Source of the DNA: an uncultured euryarchaeote
Lineage (GTDB): Archaea > Thermoplasmatota > Poseidoniia > Poseidoniales > Thalassarchaeaceae
Assembly (NCBI GenBank): GCA_937897085.1
Contig: CALCOR010000242.1
Coordinates: forward strand, 1-6,349
Reading direction: 5' to 3'
Length of the DNA stretch: 6,349 nt
Part shown: positions 1-5,663 of the stretch, in pieces
Numbering within the stretch: position 1 is the stretch's first letter
How the letters are laid out: every line of letters starts with the position of its first letter
Notes under the pieces: generated by a model
Databases searched by the model: none
What the model was told of the DNA's origin: nothing
The model's input: the letters and a program-made list of their open reading frames with translations, nothing else
Program-made: the position numbers and the translations under genes

Positions 1-353
1 ACTACCCCATCTGCGTGCGTCGGGTGCTTCCCGATGACACTTTGATATCGATGGCCAGCGGCGCTGATCAGGACTGGTACGCGCTGAGCTTCATCAGCTA
101 CGCGAGGCCAGCACGACGTGCTGGTTTTTCCCTGTTCGCGAGCTTCATGGCCCGAAGCATGTCACGACTGTTTCACGCTCGCCCGCACTGGGGAAAAGTC
201 TGCCCACTGGAGGCCAACGAGCTGACACCCCTCTACCCCAAGTTCGATGCTTTTCGCACCGTCTGCAATACGCTTGATCCGCAAGGTGTCTTTCAAAATG
301 ACTGGACAGCGGCGCTGCTGGAAGCAGATGGTCCTGCGGAAGATATTCCTTGA
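1..353 (+). CDS. FAD-linked sugar-lactone/alditol oxidase (ALO family), C-terminal fragment
   Basis: This is the last ~117 codons of a gene that starts before the window; the reading frame is open from base 3 (TAC) to the TGA at 351-353. The protein matches the C-terminal domain of the D-arabinono-1,4-lactone oxidase / L-gulonolactone oxidase / alditol oxidase group, flavoenzymes that oxidise a sugar lactone or polyol with FAD and usually pass electrons to O2 or a carrier. The key evidence is the signature RPHWGK (bases 180-197) followed by a YPKFDAFR stretch and LDPQGVFQND near the end, the standard order at the C-terminus of this family. The lysine of the HWGK motif is implicated in substrate oxidation in alditol oxidase. 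The upstream PI-C-V-R stretch (bases 6-20) aligns with the family's PIEVR motif but has Cys where Glu is normal. A GTG at base 15 is an internal valine, not a start. The exact substrate cannot be told from this fragment. The gene converges on the pilus-like operon and is probably unrelated to it. Confidence 0.85.
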   Translation, partial: YPICVRRVLPDDTLISMASGADQDWYALSFISYARPARRAGFSLFASFMARSMSRLFHARPHWGKVCPLEANELTPLYPKFDAFRTVCNTLDPQGVFQNDWTAALLEADGPAEDIP

Positions 354-383
354 AGGATGGCCCGAGTGAGCGTGAGTAGGTAA
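354..383. other. Convergent intergenic gap
   Basis: Thirty bases separate the stop of the plus-strand oxidase (TGA 351-353) from the stop of the minus-strand operon (TGA read at 386-384). Two GTGAG pentamers lie close together here. I see no hairpin and no T-rich tract on either strand, so no terminator can be assigned from the sequence, although transcription of both units must end in or past this region. Confidence 0.5.
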
Positions 384-818
384 TCAGGTGAGGTCGACAG
401 TAGCCGTGAGCGCAGCGATCTCCATGCGGGAGTGCCGGTCGGCGATGCCTGCCTCTGCCGAGATGGAGAACACACCGCTGTTGTTGCTCACGCTGATACT
501 CGTGAGCACGATCTCGACGCCGCGGTGCTCTCCGTGGCGCATCAGGTCGTCCGCGGCGGACAGGGCGGCGGCTTCGCAAGCCGCATCCCAGTCATTGCCC
601 GCGGCCACCAGGCCGGCGGTGCGGTTCTCTACCAGCGGCTGCCACACAGAGATCACATCGCTGCTTGTGTCCAGCACATCACGGCTGCCCGTGTCGTACG
701 GCTCTCCGAGGCCAGCGACCGAGACGCCGTACCACGCCATCGATAGCAGTGAGAGCATCAACACGAGGCCACTCGCCAACAGCATCTGGCCAACATCTCC
801 ACGTTCACTCAAACGCAT
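384..818 (-). CDS. Pilin-like one-TM exported protein B (last gene of operon)
   Basis: A 144-aa protein of unknown exact function. The short N-terminus MRLSERGDVGQ is followed by one strong hydrophobic helix (about residues 12-36) and then a ~108-residue domain predicted outside the membrane, with a single Cys and a C-terminal half that looks beta-rich (alternating pattern from VEIVLTSISV to the end). The layout resembles TadE-like and archaeal minor pilin/pseudopilin proteins and the small one-helix proteins that accompany haloarchaeal type IV secretion ATPases. R6-G7 just before the helix could be a class III signal-peptide cleavage site, but the residues after it (DVGQ) are not a clean match. 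I chose the ATG at 818 because it overlaps the stop of the upstream gene as TGATG, the usual sign of translational coupling, with GGTGGAG a few bases upstream. A longer in-frame ATG at 863 would give 159 aa but a 46-bp overlap. Role as filament subunit or platform partner is inferred from context. Confidence 0.72.
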   Translation of the reverse strand: MRLSERGDVGQMLLASGLVLMLSLLSMAWYGVSVAGLGEPYDTGSRDVLDTSSDVISVWQPLVENRTAGLVAAGNDWDAACEAAALSAADDLMRHGEHRGVEIVLTSISVSNNSGVFSISAEAGIADRHSRMEIAALTATVDLT

Positions 819-1294
819 CAGGCTCCACCCCCTGAGTGCCACACCTGCACGCTGACGGTCCATACGACCCCTTGGTCATGCACGAGTTCATGCACGCTGA
901 GTGTGCGTCCCAGCGGAGTGCTGCCCCCACCGTAGCGTGCCAGAGGACCTCCGTCACGGGCGACCCAGCAGTTTCCGTGCACCGAAGATGGCAGCGATGA
1001 GAGGAGTTCATTGCAGGCAACATCGAGGTCGCCTGCAGCGAGCATTTCACCCATGCGACCTGTGTGATTGGCGGAATCGACTGCGGCGGGAGCGATGACC
1101 TGCACGAGGGCGTCCTCAGCGGCAAATTGGAGCGATGCGTCAGAGGAGGGTGAGACCGGGTCAGGAACCTGGATCTGGATGATGAATGTCGCGGACATGA
1201 AGAACAGCCAGAAGAGCGTCAGCATCTCCAGCACGTGTACCTGTGCACACTCGTCCGAGTGAGTGCCTCGATAATCGAAACCTTCGGCCCTCAT
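818..1294 (-). CDS. Pilin-like one-TM exported protein A
   Basis: A 158-aa protein with an N-terminal cytoplasmic stretch of ~21 residues, one hydrophobic helix (about 22-41), a VPDP turn and an extracellular domain with two cysteines (C94, C109) that could form a disulfide. The segment before and into the helix, AQVHVLEML, resembles the (R/K)GQ-x-x-(T)LE pattern seen around the helix start of archaeal minor-pilin-like proteins, including the one-helix DUF families next to haloarchaeal secretion ATPases. The usual R/K-G is replaced by Cys-Ala, so normal prepilin peptidase cleavage is doubtful. The start at 1294 is well supported by the Shine-Dalgarno GAGGTGA five bases upstream. It begins 12 bp after the large platform protein and overlaps the next gene by one base, so it belongs to the operon. 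A role as minor pilin, priming subunit or platform accessory is inference; no catalytic motif is visible. Confidence 0.75.
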   Translation of the reverse strand: MRAEGFDYRGTHSDECAQVHVLEMLTLFWLFFMSATFIIQIQVPDPVSPSSDASLQFAAEDALVQVIAPAAVDSANHTGRMGEMLAAGDLDVACNELLSSLPSSVHGNCWVARDGGPLARYGGGSTPLGRTLSVHELVHDQGVVWTVSVQVWHSGGGA

Positions 1295-1298
1295 CTAT

Positions 1299-1305
1299 TC
1301 ACCTC
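1299..1305 (-). promoter_or_regulatory. Shine-Dalgarno site of pilin-like gene A
   Basis: Read on the minus strand, GAGGTGA lies four bases (ATAG) before the ATG at 1294, just after the TAG stop of the upstream gene. It matches the anti-Shine-Dalgarno of archaeal 16S rRNA and fixes the start of the 158-aa protein. Confidence 0.8.
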
Positions 1306-1306
1306 G

Positions 1307-2881
1307 CTAGGTGACGATGAACGGAGCCAGTCCGGGGTTCAGGCCATCGTCGAGCGGGACCCCGATGAGATCGGGGGAGAAGCAGATCACGTTGAACGCC
1401 AGAATGGAGCAGATGAGCATCAACCCAGCGTGCTTGCACCCGCTCGACAGCCTACCAGTCGCCATCAGACCGGCCATGATGCCGTTGCCGAGCGCCTGCG
1501 CGCTCACCCCGTAGAAGAACACCACGAGGAAGAACAGCGGGTCGATGGCGCGGATGACCATGTTGCCAATCTGCGCGCTTTCCTCGCCGCTGTTCGACGA
1601 CGAAATGGCCGGGATGAACACCTTGGAGAGCACGACGATGACGCCGAGGAAGACGAAGAAAGAGGTCCAGATGACCGCGATGTACGAAGCGATCGCTCGG
1701 ATGCGCTCCAACTCGAGGAACTTAATCTCGCGACTGTCGTTGGCGGCGGTGACGAGGATGTCGGAGATCTTGCCCCCGGCCTTGTTCGCTTCGTGGATGA
1801 GGCTGATCGCCCGTGTCACCAGAGGGGTGCCGACCCTTTCTGCGAACATGTCGAGCACGTCCTCGAACGCCACGTCCCACGACAACTGGTCGGACATCTT
1901 ACCCACCTCGTAGTTCAACGCCCCGTACTCTGAGGTAGCCAACGTTCTCACCGCCAGCGTCATCGACAGGCCACCCTTCCAGAACTCGGCCAGGTCGCGC
2001 AGGAAATCCGGGAATTTCTGCTCCAACGCGGACAGCGTCTTCATCTTTCGATCCCAGTAGATTGCTCCGGGGAAGACGATGAGCAGGAACCCATAGCCGA
2101 AGAAGTTCACGAACAGGAAGGGGCGCAGCTTCAGCGGTCCCACTTCCACCTCAGGACCGAGGAAGAACGAGGCGTTGTTCATGTAATTCGGGACACCGTC
2201 GTACGAGTCGACCTCGATGGTCATCATGAACGACTTCATGTTCGGCAGTCCGCGATCGAACTGCAGATGCACCTCCCATCCATCAGCGGTCTTCGCATCG
2301 GGTATCACGATGCTACACGGATTATCAGGGTCGCTCTCGGTAGGCTCCCAGTTTGTCACACCCTGCACCGTGAAGGGGTTGGTCGGTATACCAGCATCGT
2401 TCGGCTCCCATATGGTGACGCTGTAGGCGTAAGATTCGGAGGCTACCGCGGTGCAGGACATGCGCAACTCGGTCTCAGGATGAGACAGGGTTCCCAGTCG
2501 GTTGGGGTCCATCCCAGGTACCGAGAACTCCTGACCTAGGCCCGGCCCCTTCACCCCCGGCCAATCGATGGACCAAGTCTGCGTGCGCGGGCGCTCCTTC
2601 GTCAGCCAGCAGGATTCGTTATCTGCGTAGTCAGGCGGGAGATTGCTGTCGAATCCTTCCGCCCCCGACATGCTGCAGTATTTGTTCACGAACAACGGAT
2701 TGCCGTTGGCTGGTTGGAAGATGAGGTCAGTGTTCATCGTCCAGAAGCCGAGGCAGAGCGCGCCGAGAAGGGTACCCGTAAGCGTAATCGCCCAGAAGAT
2801 CGTGTTGGTCCTGTCGTCCTTCGGCAAATCGAGATCGACGCGGATCTTCTGCTTCTTCCTGCGCCCCCGTCTGCGTGCCAT
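1307..2881 (-). CDS. T2SF (FlaJ/TadC-like) platform protein 2 with large extracellular insert
   Basis: A 524-aa integral membrane protein, the likely inner-membrane platform on which the ATPase works. Order of parts: a very basic cytoplasmic tail (residues 1-14); TM1 about 27-48; a hydrophilic, Trp/Pro/Asp-rich, probably beta-rich outer domain of ~200 residues (about 50-250) with four cysteines (C69, C91, C143, C189); TM2 about 254-276; a cytoplasmic T2SF domain (about 278-398); TM3 about 399-422; TM4 about 446-466; TM5 about 483-502. The T2SF domain shows the family pattern: ALEQKFPDFLRDLAEF, then WKGGLSM, an AGGKISDIL stretch and REIKFLELERIR before TM3. Positive charges fall on the predicted inside. 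The family usually runs ~250-350 residues per T2SF unit, and the excess here is almost all in the outer insert. The start is set by a perfect GGAGGTGA upstream; the gene lies 24 bp after platform protein 1 and 12 bp before pilin-like A. It pairs with platform protein 1 as TadC does with TadB. Function is inferred from family and context. Confidence 0.88.
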   Translation of the reverse strand: MARRRGRRKKQKIRVDLDLPKDDRTNTIFWAITLTGTLLGALCLGFWTMNTDLIFQPANGNPLFVNKYCSMSGAEGFDSNLPPDYADNESCWLTKERPRTQTWSIDWPGVKGPGLGQEFSVPGMDPNRLGTLSHPETELRMSCTAVASESYAYSVTIWEPNDAGIPTNPFTVQGVTNWEPTESDPDNPCSIVIPDAKTADGWEVHLQFDRGLPNMKSFMMTIEVDSYDGVPNYMNNASFFLGPEVEVGPLKLRPFLFVNFFGYGFLLIVFPGAIYWDRKMKTLSALEQKFPDFLRDLAEFWKGGLSMTLAVRTLATSEYGALNYEVGKMSDQLSWDVAFEDVLDMFAERVGTPLVTRAISLIHEANKAGGKISDILVTAANDSREIKFLELERIRAIASYIAVIWTSFFVFLGVIVVLSKVFIPAISSSNSGEESAQIGNMVIRAIDPLFFLVVFFYGVSAQALGNGIMAGLMATGRLSSGCKHAGLMLICSILAFNVICFSPDLIGVPLDDGLNPGLAPFIVT

Positions 2882-2888
2882 TCAGTGT

Positions 2889-2896
2889 TCACCTCC
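2889..2896 (-). promoter_or_regulatory. Strong Shine-Dalgarno site of platform protein 2
   Basis: Minus-strand GGAGGTGA, seven bases before the ATG at 2881, is a full match to the archaeal anti-Shine-Dalgarno sequence. It sits in the 24-bp gap between the two platform genes, suggesting efficient independent initiation on the shared mRNA. Confidence 0.85.
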
Positions 2897-2905
2897 TTCG
2901 CTTCT

Positions 2906-4003
2906 TCACATCTTCATCTCGTCGCTCATCATCCAAACGAGGATACCGTAGGCGATGTGGATGACGGGCAGCACTCCCATGACCACGCCGTAGACCATGT
3001 TCTCGGACAACTGGGCGCCGGAGCCGGACACCCAGAACATGATGACGAGCATCACGATGAGGAACAACGGCATGGCGACGGCGACCACGACGTAGGATTC
3101 CGCCATCATGGCGAGGGTCTCGAGGAAGACATGCAGCCTGACCCGGTTCTCGCGCATGTAGTGCTCGGCGCGGTTGAGGAAGTAGAGCTTCAGGTTGCCA
3201 CCCGAGGTGAGTGTGCCCACCATGCCTTGGAAGAACTCGGTCACCCACGGCGAGGCGGCTCGACCGACCGCCAGCTTCAGCGCGGTAACGAGATCCATCC
3301 CGAGCAGCGTCATGTCACGGTAGATCATCGCGGAGTCATAGGCAATGTCTCCGTAGATATGCTCGTTCTGGGCTAGCGACTTGAAGATCTTGTCGGGGGT
3401 GGAGTTGGCGGCTGCCATGGCTGCCGTGTATGATGCCACGTACGGAAGGAACTTCTCCAGCTCGTAGCCGCGCTTGTCCTTCTCGCGAACGGCGCTGTTC
3501 ATGAAATGACGGTAGGCCAGGAAAGGTATCAGCAAGCCACAGCCGAGGACCAGGCCCGTCTTCCACGAGTCTTTGAACACCTTGGTCTCGTACTCCGGAC
3601 AAGCGCCGTAGGCTACAGTCTCTCCATCAGGACCCTCGCCGCTCCATTTTATCGTCTCATCTACCAGTTCCTCGTTCCAGAACGCCCACTCGATGCACGG
3701 GATGACCGTTTCCTCGTTCTGCTGGTTCTCGTAGATGGCGATGCCTCCAATGAGTGGGAAGAACGCCAGCACGAGGATGACGATGCATACGACGAACGTT
3801 GCAACCGTACTCATGATCGACGAGGCCTTGTAGACCTCGGGCATGATGCGGATGTTAGCCTGTGACAGCAGTTGCTTGATCTCTGTGTCGTCGCGCGCCT
3901 TCTTGCGCATGAAGCGACCGAGAATGATGTTCGAGAAGCGCTGCCAACCGGACAGCGTCATCCCCTCAAAACGAACCTTTTCCTCCTGCTTTTTCTTTGC
4001 CAC
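2906..4003 (-). CDS. T2SF (FlaJ/TadB-like) platform protein 1
   Basis: A 365-aa integral membrane protein of the archaeal T2SF group, the first of two platform proteins in the operon. Counting from the GTG at 4003: basic tail MAKKKQEEK; an N-terminal cytoplasmic region to about 60; TM1 about 62-90; an extracellular insert about 91-147 rich in Glu/Trp with C103 and C135; TM2 about 148-168; a cytoplasmic T2SF domain about 175-298; TM3 about 301-325; a short outer loop; TM4 about 336-357; and a short cytoplasmic end. T2SF hallmarks are ELEKFLPYVASYTAAM, the RDMTLLGMDLVTAL helix and LTSGGNLKLYF followed by the AEHYMRENR helix. I chose the GTG at 4003 because GAGGGGGAG precedes it by five bases and it gives the M-A-(R/K)-K start seen in both neighbours. 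A GTG at 4027 overlapping the ATPase stop as GTGA would add eight residues and cannot be excluded. It should bind the ATPase and transmit its motion into the membrane; this is family knowledge, not shown here. Confidence 0.88.
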   Translation of the reverse strand: MAKKKQEEKVRFEGMTLSGWQRFSNIILGRFMRKKARDDTEIKQLLSQANIRIMPEVYKASSIMSTVATFVVCIVILVLAFFPLIGGIAIYENQQNEETVIPCIEWAFWNEELVDETIKWSGEGPDGETVAYGACPEYETKVFKDSWKTGLVLGCGLLIPFLAYRHFMNSAVREKDKRGYELEKFLPYVASYTAAMAAANSTPDKIFKSLAQNEHIYGDIAYDSAMIYRDMTLLGMDLVTALKLAVGRAASPWVTEFFQGMVGTLTSGGNLKLYFLNRAEHYMRENRVRLHVFLETLAMMAESYVVVAVAMPLFLIVMLVIMFWVSGSGAQLSENMVYGVVMGVLPVIHIAYGILVWMMSDEMKM

Positions 4004-4008
4004 TCGCG

Positions 4009-4017
4009 CTCCCCCTC
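4009..4017 (-). promoter_or_regulatory. Shine-Dalgarno-like site deciding the start of platform protein 1
   Basis: Minus-strand GAGGGGGAG ends five bases before the GTG at 4003. The alternative GTG at 4027 has no comparable purine block in front of it, so this site favours the shorter protein. Confidence 0.55.
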
Positions 4018-4023
4018 GATGCC

Positions 4024-5559
4024 TCACTGGAGGCCGTCGACGCGAGCGAGGACAGCCTCCGGGCGGACGTAGTACTCCGTGATAATCTGGGCGACCTGAT
4101 CCGATTTGCGTATGTCGTTGAGCACCATCCAGTCGAGGATTCGCTTACGTGTGCGCAACTCGTTGCGCATATCATCCTGGTCCATGTTGATCTTCACCAT
4201 GATCTTCTCTAGCACGTAGGACTTGCCGCTGAAGTCGTAGTCGTCGCGGCCCGGGTCCCACTTGAACACCTCATTGGTGATCACCTCATCCGTGTGCGGG
4301 TCCACCCCGACGATCTCGACGGTCTGCTTGGTGCGGCGCACACGCCGTCCGTTGATTCGAGTCTGCATCTGGATGGACACCGCCTCAAGCGCCGGCAGCA
4401 GCACGCGCGGGATGTCAATCGGCTTGTTCTCCAGCCTGTGCACGAGAGCGGCCACCGAGTCGGCGTGGACGGTCGAGTAGGAACAGTGACCGGTGGCCAT
4501 CGCCTGGAACAGCACGTACGCCTCCACCCCGCGGATCTCACCCACGATGATGTACTCCGGCCGCTCCCGCAGCGCCGCCTTCAGCAGTTCGAACTCCCCA
4601 ATCTCACCTTCGGACGACTCACCGCCGAATCCCTGTCTGGTAAGGCCTGGAATCCAGTTGGGTTGCGGGATGTTGATCTCACGCGTCGACTCGATGCTGA
4701 CAATCTTCATCTGCCATGGAATGAACAGGCTCATCGCGTTCAGAGTGGTGGTCTTGCCGGACGCCGTTCCACCGACGAACAGCATCGAGATGCCCTGCTG
4801 GAAACATATCCACATGTAGGCGACCATCAGGCTGGTCATGGTGCGGAAGGCGATGATGTCGCACGGCGAGAACGGGTCCTCACGGAAGCGCCTGATGCAG
4901 AAGGTCGAGCCGCGTGTCGATATCTCGTAGCCGAGCTTCATCACGATGCGGCTGCCGTCCATCAGGGTGGCGTCGAGCAGCGGCTCGGCCACGGAGATGT
5001 GCTTGCCGCAGCGCTGGGCCAACTTGATGACATAGGATTCCAATTCGGCGTCGTCCGGCCAAGCGATGGTCGTCTCGACCGACTCGAACTTGCGGTGGTA
5101 GGCGAAGATGGGGACTCCTGTGCCGTCAAGTGAGATGTCCTCCACGTTGGCGTCGTTCATCAGCACGTCCATGCGGCCGTAGCCGATTAGGTCACGCTTC
5201 AGGTAATAGAAAATCTTCGAGCGGGACTTCTTGTTCACCCGCATGGAATACGACTTGATGATCTGGTCCATGGCGGCACGCAGGTAAGCCGTCGGGTCCG
5301 CATCAATCTCGGTGATGTCCGCGGTCAGCGAACGGACGTAGATGTCTAGGATCTCCTCGAACTGCTCCTGCTCCTTCTTCGTCAGGGGGGGCTCGATGAC
5401 CTGGTAGAGGATGTTCAGGGTGCGCAGGTCACGCACGATTCGGGCGAAGGCGTGGGGAGGCAGAACCGGATATTTGTCCAGTTCCTCGTACTGCTGACGC
5501 TGCTGCTGACGCCGACGCCGTTGACGCTGGGGTCGTCCGCGCTTCTTCTTTCTAGCCAT
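4024..5559 (-). CDS. Type IV filament/secretion ATPase (archaeal FlaI/TadA/VirB11-like)
   Basis: A 511-aa cytoplasmic hexameric-type ATPase that should power filament assembly or secretion at the membrane. Parts: a very basic Arg/Gln-rich tail (3-23); an N-terminal region to about 125; the N-terminal secretion-ATPase domain with GYGRMDVLMND and, further on, ISTRGSTFCIRRFREDPFSP (215-232), the family's usual substrate/arginine segment; Walker A GGTASGKTTT (263-272); Asp-box region VSIESTREINIP (287-298); Walker B IIVGEIRG (337-344); His box GHCSYSTVHADS (357-368); and a C-terminal extension (about 400-511) with an alpha-helical end, normal for archaeal members. All core motifs are intact, but the usual IE-D-T of the Asp box reads IE-S-T (Ser291). 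The ATG at 5559 is secure: an in-frame TGA lies at 5577-5575 and no other start intervenes. It is the first gene of the operon; its TGA is followed after 20 bp by platform protein 1. One ATPase with two platform proteins is the arrangement of Tad and archaeal Epd-type pili. Whether it drives extension, retraction or export is not visible. Confidence 0.93.
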   Translation of the reverse strand: MARKKKRGRPQRQRRRRQQQRQQYEELDKYPVLPPHAFARIVRDLRTLNILYQVIEPPLTKKEQEQFEEILDIYVRSLTADITEIDADPTAYLRAAMDQIIKSYSMRVNKKSRSKIFYYLKRDLIGYGRMDVLMNDANVEDISLDGTGVPIFAYHRKFESVETTIAWPDDAELESYVIKLAQRCGKHISVAEPLLDATLMDGSRIVMKLGYEISTRGSTFCIRRFREDPFSPCDIIAFRTMTSLMVAYMWICFQQGISMLFVGGTASGKTTTLNAMSLFIPWQMKIVSIESTREINIPQPNWIPGLTRQGFGGESSEGEIGEFELLKAALRERPEYIIVGEIRGVEAYVLFQAMATGHCSYSTVHADSVAALVHRLENKPIDIPRVLLPALEAVSIQMQTRINGRRVRRTKQTVEIVGVDPHTDEVITNEVFKWDPGRDDYDFSGKSYVLEKIMVKINMDQDDMRNELRTRKRILDWMVLNDIRKSDQVAQIITEYYVRPEAVLARVDGLQ

Positions 5560-5603
5560 TGATATGCCCCCGGCTCAGCGTGTTGCTCACCCTTTCCACG
5601 TCG

Positions 5604-5618
5604 CTATAACCTTTGGTT
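5604..5618 (-). promoter_or_regulatory. Candidate TATA/BRE promoter of the operon
   Basis: On the minus strand CCAAAGGTTATAG (5616-5604) could serve as BRE plus TATA-like element. A start site about 25 bp downstream would fall near 5580, leaving a ~20-base leader to the ATG at 5559. The element is a weak match to archaeal TATA boxes, and it coincides with half of the inverted repeat, so a bound regulator would block TBP/TFB there. This is inferred from position and composition only. Confidence 0.3.
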
Positions 5619-5622
5619 ATAG
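5604..5622. repeat. Perfect inverted repeat, possible operator
   Basis: The plus strand reads CTATAACC, TTT, GGTTATAG: two perfect 8-bp arms around a 3-bp centre, 45 bp upstream of the ATPase start in the only sizeable spacer of the window. The symmetry and A/T-rich core in an otherwise GC-rich region suit a dimeric regulator site. As a hairpin the loop is only three bases and no T tract follows it on the minus strand, so a terminator for the upstream permease gene is less likely. Which protein binds, if any, is unknown. Confidence 0.6.
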
Positions 5623-5663
5623 GAAGAAGGGGGGCGCTGACATAGATGACAACCGCATCCCGG

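Noticed and set aside
145..579. Minus-strand open frame of 144 codons crossing the oxidase end and pilin-like B
   Set aside because: It overlaps two better-supported genes in other frames; the translation is Arg-rich and has no membrane helix or family pattern.
384..863. Longer form of pilin-like B starting at ATG 863
   Set aside because: It would overlap the upstream gene by 46 bp; the ATG at 818 forms a TGATG coupling and leaves a more pilin-like short N-terminus. Not fully excluded, since a GGGG block lies before 863.
1235..1933. Plus-strand open frame of 232 codons opposite platform protein 2
   Set aside because: The translation is an unstructured run of Asp, Glu, His and Arg with no helix or motif; it mirrors the codons of the T2SF domain on the other strand.
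2714..3376. Plus-strand open frame of 220 codons spanning the junction of the two platform genes
   Set aside because: Same low-complexity His/Asp/Glu composition and it crosses two well-supported genes and their ribosome site.
4294..5133. Plus-strand open frame of 279 codons opposite the ATPase gene
   Set aside because: It is antisense to a gene with intact catalytic motifs, and its His/Asp/Arg-rich translation has no recognisable domain; typical of an antisense shadow in GC-rich DNA.
5604..5622. Inverted repeat as a terminator of the ABC-2-like permease gene
   Set aside because: No T tract follows on the minus strand, the loop is only three bases, and the position just upstream of the ATPase gene fits an operator or promoter better.
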